Source of the DNA: Selenomonas ruminantium subsp. ruminantium ATCC 12561
GTDB lineage: Bacteria; Bacillota; Negativicutes; Selenomonadales; Selenomonadaceae
Direction of reading: 5' to 3'
Assembly: GCF_000424065.1 (NCBI RefSeq)
Contig: NZ_AUJE01000022.1
Coordinates: 1 to 64,000, forward strand
Length of the DNA stretch: 64,000 nucleotides
Numbering within the stretch: position 1 is the first letter of the stretch; each line of letters begins with the position of its first letter. Shown piece after piece: positions 51,318-60,886 of this stretch. Position numbers and translations under genes: made by a program. A model generated the notes under the pieces. It did no database searches. It was not told where the DNA came from and was given only the letters and a program-made list of their open reading frames with translations.

Positions 51318-53513
51318 TCACTTGCTGCTGCGTTCTTCAATAAGCCGCCTATAAGGGCCATCGTGCTGCATCATCTCCCGATGACGCCCCCGCTCGGCAA
51401 TTTGCCCATGTTCGAGCACGATGATTTCATCCGCATCGCGAATGGTGGACAACCGATGGGCAATAATCACACAGGCACAGCCCCGATGACGGATATTTTC
51501 CAGCACCTTTTCCTCGGTAATGGGGTCTAGCGCACTGGTCGCCTCATCGAGTATCAGAATGGACGGATTCACCGCCAGCGCCCGGGCAATCTCCAGACGC
51601 TGCCGCTGCCCGCCGGAAAAATTAAGCCCGCCTTCCGAAACCTGTGCATCATAGCCGCCTTCAACCTGCAGGATATCCTCATGGATGCAGGCATCCTTGG
51701 CCGCCCGCACAATATCACTCTGCCGCAAAGAGCGGTCAAAGAGTGCAATATTTTCTCCGACAGTACCAGTAATCTGGAATACATCCTGGTCAACCGCAGC
51801 CAGCGACGTCGTAATCACGCTGCGCGGCACCTGCCGCCGGGGATAGCCGTCAAAGAGCAGTTCTCCGCCCCACTCCTCATAAAGCCCCGTAATGACTTTG
51901 GCCACCGTGGACTTGCCGCTGCCCGAAGCACCGACAATCGCCACCCAATGCCCCGGCTGCAAGTGCAGGTTAAAATCTGTAAGCAAAGGCGGCTCTAAGG
52001 GGCTGTAGCCAAAGCTGACATGCTTTAGTTCCAGCTCCCCGGACAGACGGTGCTTGGGGAAATCTTTAACTTCCGTCTGCGGATAGTTCAAATCATCCAC
52101 TTCATAGCGGCGCACATCGTTAAGGCGCTGCATCTGCATTTCCGTATTCTGCAGACTGGTATAGAGCCCCGTCAGATTGCCCACAGGCGCCTGAAAACTG
52201 CCCATCAGATGTTGAAAGGCCACAAACATACCCGCCGTCATGGCGCCATCCATAATGGAAAAACCGCCAAAGGTCATGATAAGCGCCCCGTTAAGCCCAG
52301 CAAGCAGTGTCGGCAGCATGGTCACGGACAGCATCCACAGCTGCGTTTCCTGCATCCCGTTCAAGACCTTGGCCCGATAGCCGGCCCATTTCATAAAGAA
52401 ATCACCCTCGTTGCCGTTGGCCTTGATGCTGTCAATCATGGTCAGCCCATTGATGCTGGCACCGTATTCCTTGCCCGCATCCTGCTGAATCCGCATGGCC
52501 AAATCCGTCAGATGCCGCCGGGTCAACATCAGCACCGCAATATTCATCACCATAAACAAGACGCCGATTAGCGTAAGCAGCATATTGTACTGCAGGAGCA
52601 GCAGCAGGAAAAACAGCGCCACAAAAGCATCTAATACCGCAGTGGCAGCGCTGCCTGAGAGCACCCCTGCCACAGATTCATTCATGGAGATGCGCCCCGC
52701 CACTTCCGCAGCATAGCGCTGATGGAAAAACTGCATGGGCAGCCGCAAAAGATGCCAGAAAAAGCTCGATGAATCCGCCAATGTCAGCTTGCGCTGCCAG
52801 CGGGTGAGCAGCACCGCCCGCAGCCAGGTCAGCACCGCCGAGACAATAAAGGATACGGTCATTGCCAAACAGAGGTTGACCATCCAATCCCGGTGCTTCC
52901 CCGTAAGAATATCGTCCAAAAATACCTGACTGAATACCGGCGCAGCCAGCCCCGGCACAATCATGCAGAGGCCCAGCAAAATGAGGAAGGTCATTCCCCA
53001 CTTATCCTCCCAGAGCTTTTCGGCCACCGCCTTAAAGACATTGTAGCGATGGCCCGCGGGCTTAAAGCCCTCCGCAGGCCGAATGGTCAGCGCAATCCCC
53101 GTATAGGATGTCACAAACTCCTCCCAAGGCACCGTACGCCGTCCCATTGCCGGGTCATTCAGATACACCGTATCCCCAATAATCCCTTCCAGTACCAAAA
53201 AATGGTTAAACTCCCAATGGATAATCAGCGGAAAATCCTGCTCCGCCCGCAGACTCTCCGCCTCCCAGCGATAACCATGTACCTCACAGCCGCGCGCCTT
53301 GGCCGCCCGCATTACATTGCTGGCCTTGCTGCCATCGCGGTTTACCCCGCATTCCGCCCGCAGCTTCTCCAACGGTATCCATAGTCCATAGTGAGCCAAT
53401 ATCATCGCCAGCGAAGCCGCCCCGCACTCCGTGGCTTCCATCTGCAAAACCGTGGGGACCTTTACCCGTCTGCCCTGCTTGTTCCCAAAATTACGCAAAA
53501 AATCCATCACCAT
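51318..53513 (-). CDS. NHLP-type ABC exporter with N-terminal C39 peptidase
   Basis: About 731 residues. The C39 double-glycine peptidase (~20-150) has the catalytic Cys in MEATECGAASLAMILAHYG, His in IIHWEFNHFLVL and Asp in LNDPAMG. Membrane domain ~170-460; ATPase with GASGSGKSTV, FSGGQRQRLEIARAL and ILILDEATSALD. It should cut GG leaders and drive peptide export. Start: the ATG at 53513, 6 bases after AGGTGAG; a GTG at 53522 is possible. Confidence 0.94.
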   Translation of the reverse strand: MVMDFLRNFGNKQGRRVKVPTVLQMEATECGAASLAMILAHYGLWIPLEKLRAECGVNRDGSKASNVMRAAKARGCEVHGYRWEAESLRAEQDFPLIIHWEFNHFLVLEGIIGDTVYLNDPAMGRRTVPWEEFVTSYTGIALTIRPAEGFKPAGHRYNVFKAVAEKLWEDKWGMTFLILLGLCMIVPGLAAPVFSQVFLDDILTGKHRDWMVNLCLAMTVSFIVSAVLTWLRAVLLTRWQRKLTLADSSSFFWHLLRLPMQFFHQRYAAEVAGRISMNESVAGVLSGSAATAVLDAFVALFFLLLLLQYNMLLTLIGVLFMVMNIAVLMLTRRHLTDLAMRIQQDAGKEYGASINGLTMIDSIKANGNEGDFFMKWAGYRAKVLNGMQETQLWMLSVTMLPTLLAGLNGALIMTFGGFSIMDGAMTAGMFVAFQHLMGSFQAPVGNLTGLYTSLQNTEMQMQRLNDVRRYEVDDLNYPQTEVKDFPKHRLSGELELKHVSFGYSPLEPPLLTDFNLHLQPGHWVAIVGASGSGKSTVAKVITGLYEEWGGELLFDGYPRRQVPRSVITTSLAAVDQDVFQITGTVGENIALFDRSLRQSDIVRAAKDACIHEDILQVEGGYDAQVSEGGLNFSGGQRQRLEIARALAVNPSILILDEATSALDPITEEKVLENIRHRGCACVIIAHRLSTIRDADEIIVLEHGQIAERGRHREMMQHDGPYRRLIEERSSK

Positions 53514-53518
53514 CTGAC

Positions 53519-54478
53519 TCACCTGTTACGCAACCACTGGCTGATTCGATAAAATACTTTTTCAATCGGCGGCCGCCGTTCAATAATCACTGAGCCAGTA
53601 CAGAAACTGCCTGCCGTCACCGGCTTGTGTTCGCCCACAAAGGAAGTCCATAGATACCCCGAAGGATTGTTCTCATCCTTCACCAGCACAAAACTCACTT
53701 CCACGACAGCCCCCTGGCCGCTGGCCATCAGCCATTGCGCGAGCTCCGGATTGCTGACCCGCTGCTCGATGGACTTTAGTGGTACCGGATAATTGGAAAC
53801 TGTACGCACGACACCGATAAGACTGCCGGACTCCTGCACATCTACGCCATTGGGCACCAGCTGAATGGTCTGCCCCGGTTCAATGCGCTTGCCCTTGTCC
53901 ACCGGCACATACATAATCCCCGTCAGGTCACTGCGCTTCTTCGTCAGCCGCACCGTACAGATCGGACTGCCGCTATTGATAACACTGCCCTTGCGCACCA
54001 TGATTTCTTCCACAATGCCGTCATAATCACTGACAATATCGCGGGACACTACCTGCTGATAGAGTTTTGCCCGATACTGGTAAACCCTGTCGGCTGTATC
54101 CTTCATGCTGCCGGCCAGCTGCGGGCCATACTGCGCCATATTCGTGTCCGCTGACTGCTCCGGCTGCTCTAAGCGGGCAATCAGATCGCCCTTCTTAATG
54201 GTCGAACCATCCCGCACATAAAGATGGGCAATTTTTCCTCCAGCCACATGATTTATCGTCGCCACACCGCCTGAATCCATAATCATCCCCTTGCCATCAG
54301 CCCGCTCCGTAAAGGAACCAAAGATTGACCACAAAACGACGGACAGCAGCAATAGGCCTACGGCAATCAATCCCATCCAGCCAATGGGCGTCGTGATTGG
54401 CAGAAGCATATCGAGCCGGTCTGGCGAACGCAGCTTATCAAGCGCTGCCTTGCTAAAAATCTTGCTGCCATCTGCCAT
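53519..54478 (-). CDS. NHLP system membrane-fusion protein (HlyD-like), inner part
   Basis: About 319 residues. One N-terminal membrane helix (WMGLIAVGLLLLSVVLWSIFG), then a lipoyl/barrel-sandwich half (VATINHVAGGKIAHLYVRDGSTIKKGDLIARLEQPE) and the matching half (VSDYDGIVEEIMVRKGSVINSGSPICTV). It links the ABC exporter to the cell envelope. The helical hairpin is short, as in NHLP secretion proteins. The ATG at 54478 follows GGGGAGG. Confidence 0.9.
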   Translation of the reverse strand: MADGSKIFSKAALDKLRSPDRLDMLLPITTPIGWMGLIAVGLLLLSVVLWSIFGSFTERADGKGMIMDSGGVATINHVAGGKIAHLYVRDGSTIKKGDLIARLEQPEQSADTNMAQYGPQLAGSMKDTADRVYQYRAKLYQQVVSRDIVSDYDGIVEEIMVRKGSVINSGSPICTVRLTKKRSDLTGIMYVPVDKGKRIEPGQTIQLVPNGVDVQESGSLIGVVRTVSNYPVPLKSIEQRVSNPELAQWLMASGQGAVVEVSFVLVKDENNPSGYLWTSFVGEHKPVTAGSFCTGSVIIERRPPIEKVFYRISQWLRNR

Positions 54479-54541
54479 AACCAAATATCCTCCCCAAACA
54501 AAACCACACCTGATTCAGTAAATTATTACAAACCGGGAAAA

Positions 54542-55726
54542 TTAATTTTCCTCAATAGTCAATTCTACCTCTGTACCTGCCGCTACCCCTTCCGTATCCG
54601 CTGTGATGACGATGTCCCCTGGCTGCAGACCGGAAATTACTTCTATATAATTACCATCCGATACACCTGTCGTAACGTCCCGGAACCCTAAGCGGCCATC
54701 CGCCTCAATCACCGCTACCCGATCATGGGATTCATCGACAAAAGCCGCCACGGGCACAGCCAGACACTTGCGGGGGATATCCGAGTACAGGCGCAGTTTC
54801 CGATAAGCCCCCGGCTCCAACAGCCCCACGCGGTTGTCAATCTGCCAAACCACCTGCCGCACCGTTGCCGGCTCATCAAGCCCCGGCGTTATCTTAATCA
54901 CCACAGCAGTAAATACCTGTTCATCGCCTAAATTGCCCGCCGAATAATTGGCACCATACGATTTGGGCAGTGCCTCGCCCCCCAGCACGGAGGCAGCCCC
55001 TCCGGCAATGGTCAGATTGATCTGCCGGCCAATTTCCATCCGCTGCGCCTGCTCATCCACCACCGGTACCGTGAAATACATCTTGCTGAAATCCCCGACC
55101 AAAGCTACGGGAGTGCCCGCCGTAACATAAGCACCTTCCGACTGGTAAAGCCGCAAGACCTCGCCATCAATGGAGGACGTGACCATCTGCCGGGACTGCC
55201 GCACAAGCAGCTGCTCCCGTACGGCCTCACAATTCGATAGTTTCGCCTGCGCCGCCTTGTAGGCTGCTTCGGTTTCATCGTATTTTTCCGCTGAGATTGC
55301 CTGCGATTCCCGCAGCTGTTTATAACGATTATAGGAATTACGCGTTTTCATGAGCTGAGCTTCCGCTTCCAAAATATCGCTGTCCACCTGTTTCAGCTTC
55401 AAGGGGATATCCTCATCCACCAACTGCATTAAGGGCTTTCCCGCTGTAACATTGCTGTGTTTTTCCACAAATACCTGCGTAACACGGCCATTTTCCCGCG
55501 CAATCACATCGGTCATGTCATCGCAGTAAAGATTGGCCAGCTCCAGTTCCACCATCGGCGTTATCTCCCGTTCCCGAACTTCCGTTCCGGTAAGCGGCAG
55601 CCGCAAATTCTCCATCCGCTGGGCGATTTCACTTTCCCCCCGCTGATTCATATATACACCATACCCCAGCAAGCCTACAATCAAGGTAATAATAATGCCG
55701 ATGCCCAAATAAAAATAATTTTTCAT
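54542..55726 (-). CDS. Second membrane-fusion/periplasmic adaptor protein
   Basis: About 394 residues. N-terminal membrane helix (YLGIGIIITLIVGLLGYGVYM), barrel-sandwich domain around a coiled-coil hairpin (~100-180, DSDILEAEAQLMKTRNSYNRYKQLRE..DETEAAYKAAQAKL) and a beta-barrel (VALVGDFSKMYFTVPVVDEQAQRM). It looks like an RND/ABC periplasmic adaptor that would reach an outer-membrane channel. No TolC-like gene is in the window. The ATG at 55726 follows TTTGAGGAT. It opens the exporter operon. Confidence 0.9.
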   Translation of the reverse strand: MKNYFYLGIGIIITLIVGLLGYGVYMNQRGESEIAQRMENLRLPLTGTEVREREITPMVELELANLYCDDMTDVIARENGRVTQVFVEKHSNVTAGKPLMQLVDEDIPLKLKQVDSDILEAEAQLMKTRNSYNRYKQLRESQAISAEKYDETEAAYKAAQAKLSNCEAVREQLLVRQSRQMVTSSIDGEVLRLYQSEGAYVTAGTPVALVGDFSKMYFTVPVVDEQAQRMEIGRQINLTIAGGAASVLGGEALPKSYGANYSAGNLGDEQVFTAVVIKITPGLDEPATVRQVVWQIDNRVGLLEPGAYRKLRLYSDIPRKCLAVPVAAFVDESHDRVAVIEADGRLGFRDVTTGVSDGNYIEVISGLQPGDIVITADTEGVAAGTEVELTIEEN

Positions 55727-55832
55727 AAAAATCCTCAAACTTTTTCCAAAAATTTTCCAAAATCTGTAATAATCTATCCATTCAATCGTATGTTATGGTA
55801 GAATGAAGATAACAGATAGGAGTGACGCTATT

Positions 55833-56015
55833 ATGAATATTGAACGTGAACTGCAAACAACAGATTTTTCCCGTTTCAGCAAGGTCAAAGACAGCCTGAA
55901 GGCCAAGTTATATGATATGCGTGCCCAGAAGCGGGAACTTTCCTGGGATGAGCTCGATAATCTCGCCGCGGCCGGCGGGCAGAATCCCCCCCAGCCGCCT
56001 AAACCAATCAAATGA
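55833..56015 (+). CDS. Double-glycine-leader peptide with Pro-rich core, 60 residues
   Basis: The leader is long and helical (FSRFSKVKDSLKAKLYDMRA, then ELSWDELDNLAAAGG), leaving a 10-residue core QNPPQPPKPIK-like tail after GG. The ATG at 55833 follows TAGGAGTG. It is divergent from the exporter operon. The leader ending resembles bacteriocin-type E-L-D-x-x-AAAGG signals. It may be a tiny substrate or a signalling peptide. No function recognised. Confidence 0.75.
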   Translation: MNIERELQTTDFSRFSKVKDSLKAKLYDMRAQKRELSWDELDNLAAAGGQNPPQPPKPIK

Positions 56016-56064
56016 TACATTCTTATACGTTATTCGACAAAATTTCCGAAATACCTGCAATACA

Positions 56065-56102
56065 AAAAATGCTCTGCGTGTTTTCTACACACAGAGCATT
56101 TT
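56065..56102. terminator. Bidirectional terminator between the GG peptide and the permease
   Basis: AAAATGCTCTG..CAGAGCATTTT with GTGT/ACAC inner pairing; A- and T-runs on both sides. Confidence 0.9.
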
Positions 56103-56117
56103 GCTATGTTCTTGTCA

Positions 56118-57398
56118 TTAAAGATGCCAAATCCAGATGTAGATATTGGCCATGATGATGGTGAGAATCATCACCGGGAAAGCAACCTTCATGAAACCGA
56201 TGAAGGAAATCTGCTTGCCGTGCTGTGCGGCAAGCGATGCCACAACCACGTTAGCCGAGGCACCGATAAGGGTACCATTGCCGCCGAGGCAGGCGCCCAA
56301 CGCCAAGCTCCACCACATGGGTTCGAGGTTGGAAAGGCCCATCTGGCCCATATCCTGAATCAAAGGAATCAATGTGGCCACGAAGGGAATGTTATCAATG
56401 AAGGCCGAAGCAATGGCACTCATCCAGAGAATCAGCATAGCCGTCATGGGCACATTGCCGTTGGTCAGCGCCAGGGCTTCTGCCGCCATAGCCTTGATTA
56501 CGCCCGTTTCCACCAGTGCACCGACGAGCACGAACAGACCGGCAAAGAAGAAAATCGCCAGCCATTCCACCTTGGAGAGGACTTTAGCAATCATGGCTTC
56601 ATTGCGGGTGTAGGTAATCAGGAGCAACAGGCCTGCGCCCGTAAGCGCTGCCGTAGCCGTTTCGAGGCCCAAAGCACCATGCAGGGTAAAGAGCGTAATC
56701 GTGAAGAAGATAACGCCCAGGCATTTTTTGAGCAGGGCCTTGTCAGCAATCTGACTCTTGGCATTGAGGCGCATAACCTTATCCTGCAGTTCCGGCGTAG
56801 TCTTGAGCTTGCTGCCGTAGAGCGCTACGAGAACGCCCTGCACGACGATGAAGATAACGACCGATACCAGCGTCATGTTCTGAATGAAGTCCATAAAGCT
56901 CAGGCCCACGGCACTGCCAATCATGATGTTTGGCGGGTCGCCGATAAGAGTCGCCGTGCCGCCGATGTTGGACGAGATAATCTGCGCCATCAGATAGGGC
57001 TTTACATCTACTTTAAGCTGCGACGTAATACTGAACGTGATGGGCACGGTCAGCAGCACCGTGGTCACGTTATCGAGCAGGGCCGAGCAAACTGCCGTGA
57101 TGGTGGACAGCGCCACCAAAAGCGCCACAGGCTTAGCCTTGACCTTCTTCGCCGCCCAAATGGCAAGGAAGTTAAAGAGTCCCGTTTCACTGGTGATATT
57201 GACGATAATCATCATACCCATCAAGAGCCCTAAGGTATTAAAGTCAATATGATGAATGGCGGTTTCCTGACTGATGATGCCGAAGAGAATCATCAGCATA
57301 GCGCCAAAGATACCCACAATGGTGCGATGTACCTTCTCCGAGATAATCAAGGCATACGCAGCCACGAAGATAACGATGGCTATCGTTGTTGAAGTCAA
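56118..57398 (-). CDS. ArsB/NhaD-family (ion transporter superfamily) permease
   Basis: A 426-residue membrane protein with about 11 hydrophobic segments. Signature blocks: FNTLGLLMGMMIIVNI, LDNVTTVLLTVP, IGGTATLIGDPPNIMIGSA, then the second repeat ASAFIDNIPFVATLIPLI and GACLGGNGTLIGASANVV. These two inverted repeats are typical of the ArsB/NhaD/citrate group. The substrate may be Na+/H+, arsenite or a carboxylate and cannot be told. The TTG start follows AAGGGG. Single gene. Confidence 0.9.
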   Translation of the reverse strand: MTSTTIAIVIFVAAYALIISEKVHRTIVGIFGAMLMILFGIISQETAIHHIDFNTLGLLMGMMIIVNITSETGLFNFLAIWAAKKVKAKPVALLVALSTITAVCSALLDNVTTVLLTVPITFSITSQLKVDVKPYLMAQIISSNIGGTATLIGDPPNIMIGSAVGLSFMDFIQNMTLVSVVIFIVVQGVLVALYGSKLKTTPELQDKVMRLNAKSQIADKALLKKCLGVIFFTITLFTLHGALGLETATAALTGAGLLLLITYTRNEAMIAKVLSKVEWLAIFFFAGLFVLVGALVETGVIKAMAAEALALTNGNVPMTAMLILWMSAIASAFIDNIPFVATLIPLIQDMGQMGLSNLEPMWWSLALGACLGGNGTLIGASANVVVASLAAQHGKQISFIGFMKVAFPVMILTIIMANIYIWIWHL

Positions 57399-57434
57399 TT
57401 CTTCCCCTTCTTTCTTTTCGTCATCCCTAAAAAA

Positions 57435-59111
57435 TTATTTATTCTTTTCTTTCGCCCAGCTGTCACGCAGACCAACTACGCGGTTAAAGACCAGCTTGTC
57501 CGGCGTGGTATCCGGGTCAATCACGAAGTAACCCGTACGCAGGAACTGATAATGCTTGCCGGCAGCCTGCAGCTTCACGCTGGGCTCAAGCAGGGCATTG
57601 TCGATAACTTCCAGAGAATTCTTGTTGAGGGCGCCGATGAAATCGTCCGGCAGATTGCCGTTTTCATCGGTTTCCAGCAGGTAGTCATAGAGACGTACTT
57701 CTGCCGGCAGGGCGGTCTTGGCTGCTACCCAGTGAATGGTGCCCTTGACCTTGCGGCCGGCAGTTGCGCCGCCCGTCTTGGAATCGAGGTCAGCCGTGCA
57801 GCGCAGCTCTACGACACTGCCCTGCTCGTCCTTGATGACTTCTTCACATTTGATGATATAAGCGTGTTTCAGACGAACCTCTCCGCCCGGTTTCAGGCGG
57901 AAGAACTTCTTGGGCGCATCTTCCATGAAATCTTCCTGTTCAATGTAGATTTCACGAGAGAACGGAATGAAGCGATGGCCGCCATGCATGGGGTTGTTGT
58001 CCCCCAGGAGCCATTCTTCCTTGTCTTCCGGATAGTTCGTAATCACGACCTTCAACGGACGCAGCACTGCCATAATGCGGTCAGCGTTTTCATTGAGGTC
58101 AGCGCGCACGCAAGATTCGAGCATCGCCACATCGACGAGGCTGTTGCCCTTGGCTACACCGATTTCCTCGCAGAACTTGCGCAGGGAAGCCGGCGTAAAG
58201 CCACGGCGGCGCAGACCGGAAATGGTCGGCATACGCGGGTCATCCCAGCCGCGCACATGACCTTCTTCCACGAGCTGACGCAGTTTGCGCTTGCTGGTTA
58301 CGGTGTTCGTGAGGTTCAGACGGGCAAACTCAATCTGACGCGGACGGGTATTGACGTCAAAGCCGAGATTTTCAAGCAGCCAGTCATAGAACGGACGATG
58401 TTCCTCAAATTCCAGCGTGCAGACGGAATGCGTAATGCCCTCGATGGCATCAGACAGCGGATGGGCAAAGTCGTACATCGGATAGATGCACCAGGCATCA
58501 CCCGTGCGGTGATGATGGGCATGGGCAATACGGTAGATAACCGTGTCGCGCATCACCATATTCGGCGAAGCCATGTCGATTTTGGCGCGCAGCACCTTTT
58601 CCCCATCGGCAAATTCGCCAGCCTTCATGCGGGCGAACAAATCGAGGTTTTCCTCCACGCTGCGATTGCGGTACGGGCTTTCCTTACCCGGCTCCGTCAG
58701 CGTGCCACGATATTCCTTAATCTGGTCAGCCGTCAAATCATCGACATAGGCCAGACCTTTTTTAATGAGTTCTACGGCATAATCATAGAGCTTATCGAAA
58801 TAATCCGAGGCATAGTACATACGATTCTGCCAGGAAAAGCCCAGCCAGCGGATATCTTCCTGAATGGAATCCACATACTCCGTGTCTTCCTTGGTCGGGT
58901 TGGTATCGTCAAAACGCAGGTTGCAAAGGCCGTGGTTGTACTCTGCCAAGCCAAAGTTCAGGCAGATGGATTTTGCATGGCCGATATGCAGATAGCCATT
59001 GGGTTCGGGTGGGAAACGGGTGTGAATCCCCTCGGTGTATTTGCCATTCTTCTGGTCTTCCTCAATCGCATTCTGCACAAAGTTCGTGGCGATTGTCGTA
59101 TTTTCTGCCAT
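57435..59111 (-). CDS. glnS: Glutaminyl-tRNA synthetase
   Basis: A 558-residue class I enzyme. HIGH motif in [83 protein letters not shown], and the KMSKS-equivalent [12 protein letters not shown]. The C-terminal half has the beta-barrel anticodon domains. Presence of GlnRS means direct Gln-tRNA charging. The ATG at 59111 follows AAAGGAG; the longer frame upstream is not coding. Confidence 0.97.
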   Translation of the reverse strand: MAENTTIATNFVQNAIEEDQKNGKYTEGIHTRFPPEPNGYLHIGHAKSICLNFGLAEYNHGLCNLRFDDTNPTKEDTEYVDSIQEDIRWLGFSWQNRMYYASDYFDKLYDYAVELIKKGLAYVDDLTADQIKEYRGTLTEPGKESPYRNRSVEENLDLFARMKAGEFADGEKVLRAKIDMASPNMVMRDTVIYRIAHAHHHRTGDAWCIYPMYDFAHPLSDAIEGITHSVCTLEFEEHRPFYDWLLENLGFDVNTRPRQIEFARLNLTNTVTSKRKLRQLVEEGHVRGWDDPRMPTISGLRRRGFTPASLRKFCEEIGVAKGNSLVDVAMLESCVRADLNENADRIMAVLRPLKVVITNYPEDKEEWLLGDNNPMHGGHRFIPFSREIYIEQEDFMEDAPKKFFRLKPGGEVRLKHAYIIKCEEVIKDEQGSVVELRCTADLDSKTGGATAGRKVKGTIHWVAAKTALPAEVRLYDYLLETDENGNLPDDFIGALNKNSLEVIDNALLEPSVKLQAAGKHYQFLRTGYFVIDPDTTPDKLVFNRVVGLRDSWAKEKNK

Positions 59112-59128
59112 TATATTCTCTCCTTTAT

Positions 59129-59929
59129 TTACGCCGGCACAACATCCGGTGCCGCGCATTTCTTCTCTATATATGCCCACAGGCGGTCAATACCAACCTG
59201 TACGCCCTCCTGCTCCGGCAGGTGGTCAATGACTTTCTGAATATAGCCACGCTCGACCATCTTCTGCAGCGTCCAGCCAAAGTTCACATCATAAACCCAC
59301 AAGAGGCGTACCAGTCTGCGGTCACCCAAGGTCTTGAGCATATGGTAATCCGCCTGCTTGCCTTCCACAAAAGCATCAATAAAATCCGGACTGATGAGGT
59401 CTGTGGATTTCGATTTCATAAATTTGGGCGCCTTATCCGCATTTTCCGGGTCAAGGAACGGCGCCAATACGCGATAAATATCCAACTTATCCGCATCCCG
59501 CAGGAGTTTGGCAAAAAGCAGATACTTGCCCGTGGCATCGGCAGGAATTTCCTTCTTATTATGATACTTGATGGCATAGCGAACCAAATCCGCATCTTCA
59601 GCAGATAAATCTGCCATATACGGCATTTCCTCGGCCAGCACCTTGAGGCCTAAATCCGCATGGTCTTCCGACTGCGCGTCATTAAAGGTCTTGTAAATGC
59701 TGTACTGCCGGAATCTGCCCACATCATGGAACAGTCCCATGATTTCTGCCAGCTGCACATCGTGCTCACTAAGCTCTAAATGCTTGGCCAGTTCCCGGGC
59801 AATGGCGGTCACATAGCCTGTATGTTCTCTCTTGATGCGGATACCCTGCATGACTTCTTCATCATCGGTGACGAATTGATTCATATAGTCATCCATCCAG
59901 GTATGCATTTTCTTTAACAATTCGTTCAA
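59129..59929 (-). CDS. HD-domain phosphohydrolase of unknown substrate
   Basis: 266 residues. HD motif: H in [10 protein letters not shown] in [14 protein letters not shown], further H in SEDHADLG, and [10 protein letters not shown]. Such proteins hydrolyse nucleotides or cyclic nucleotides; the substrate is unknown. The TTG at 59929 (9 bases from GAGGG) is the likely start; the next ATG is at 59908. It lies 17 bases upstream of glnS and may be cotranscribed. Confidence 0.85.
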   Translation of the reverse strand: MNELLKKMHTWMDDYMNQFVTDDEEVMQGIRIKREHTGYVTAIARELAKHLELSEHDVQLAEIMGLFHDVGRFRQYSIYKTFNDAQSEDHADLGLKVLAEEMPYMADLSAEDADLVRYAIKYHNKKEIPADATGKYLLFAKLLRDADKLDIYRVLAPFLDPENADKAPKFMKSKSTDLISPDFIDAFVEGKQADYHMLKTLGDRRLVRLLWVYDVNFGWTLQKMVERGYIQKVIDHLPEQEGVQVGIDRLWAYIEKKCAAPDVVPA

Positions 59930-59983
59930 TTACTTATCCCTCTTTACAATGAAGTACACCTCATTATACTACGAAGGTAATGC

Positions 59984-60502
59984 TCACGCAATATTTACCA
60001 AAATTCCCAAAGCCTGCAATTCCTGCCGAATCGCCGTCAAAGCCTCCTCATCCGGCACCCGCACGGTATGGATATGCACGCCGCCCGTCACCACGAGCAG
60101 GGGATTGGCCTGACATTTCTTCATCTTCGTGAGGAAATTCTTGATATCCCGGCGGCTCTCCAGCAGTAAATCGCTCTTTAACGGGCCATAGACCGGATGC
60201 TCCACGATAACATCCAGCACCGCTCCGCCATTATCCACAATGGCATTAAGCTCCGCTTCCATATCCTCTGCCGAATGCTGACAGACGAGCGTGACCTTCT
60301 GCTGGCTGGGTTCATCCTCGGGCATGATATAACCGCGAGGCGTCGCAAAAATCTTCTGCCCCTCTGCCCGCAAGATACTCACATCACCCACAATAATCTG
60401 CCGGCTGACCCCGAGTTCCCGGGAAAGCCGTGTGCCCGTCAAAGGCTGTGTAGCTGCCTGCAATCGCCGCAGGACTTCTGCCCGCCGCTCCTCTGTGGTC
60501 AT
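59984..60502 (-). CDS. NiaR-like transcriptional repressor (HTH_11 plus 3H domain)
   Basis: 172 residues. N-terminal winged helix (VLRRLQAATQPLTGTRLSRELGVSRQIIVGDVSILRAEG), then the 3H domain with the conserved histidines (VCQHSAEDM, VIVEHPVYGPL, VHIHTVRVPDEEAL) that bind Ni. This is the family of niacin-responsive repressors of NAD salvage and niacin transport genes. No NAD gene is adjacent. The ATG follows GAGGAGG. Confidence 0.9.
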   Translation of the reverse strand: MTTEERRAEVLRRLQAATQPLTGTRLSRELGVSRQIIVGDVSILRAEGQKIFATPRGYIMPEDEPSQQKVTLVCQHSAEDMEAELNAIVDNGGAVLDVIVEHPVYGPLKSDLLLESRRDIKNFLTKMKKCQANPLLVVTGGVHIHTVRVPDEEALTAIRQELQALGILVNIA

Positions 60503-60531
60503 CGAAATCCCTCCTCTTGATTTTGGGTAAC

Positions 60532-60555
60532 AAAAAAGCTGCCTTACGGCAGCTT
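60532..60555 (-). terminator. Terminator of the tRNA cluster
   Basis: AAGCTGCC-TTAC-GGCAGCTT followed by TTTTTT on the minus strand, 10 bases past tRNA-Val. Confidence 0.92.
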
Positions 60556-60565
60556 AAATTTCAAA

Positions 60566-60641
60566 TGGTGGGCGATAACAGGATCGAACTGCTGACATCC
60601 TGCTTGTAAGGCAGGCGCTCTCCCAGCTGAGCTAATCGCCC
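60566..60641 (-). tRNA. tRNA-Val (anticodon TAC)
   Basis: GGGCGAT acceptor stem with ATCGCCC, encoded CCA end, anticodon loop CTTACAA, T-arm AGTTCGATCCT. Confidence 0.97.
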
Positions 60642-60646
60642 GAAAT

Positions 60647-60721
60647 TGGTGACGCGTATGGGATTCGAACCCATGAAGCCGCCGTGAAAGGGCGGTGTCT
60701 TAACCACTTGACCAACGCGCC
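60647..60721 (-). tRNA. tRNA-Glu (anticodon TTC)
   Basis: GGCGCGT acceptor stem with ACGCGTC (one G.U), encoded CCA, anticodon loop CTTTCAC, T-arm GGGTTCGAATCCC. It is also the substrate of HemA in the C5 pathway. Confidence 0.97.
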
Positions 60722-60722
60722 A

Positions 60723-60798
60723 TGGCTCCCCGAGCAGGATTCGAACCTGCGACATATGGATTAACAGTCCACCGTTCTACCGGCTGAACTATCGGGGA
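60723..60798 (-). tRNA. tRNA-Asn (anticodon GTT)
   Basis: TCCCCGA acceptor stem with TCGGGGA, encoded CCA, anticodon loop TGTTAAT, T-arm AGGTTCGAATCCT. First of the cluster Asn-Glu-Val. Confidence 0.97.
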
Positions 60799-60886
60799 AT
60801 TCCTTGGTGTGTCTCACCAACGAATATTATTATACGACACCTTTCCGAGGAATGCAACCCCTTTTTTTAATTTTTTTCAAAAAAAA

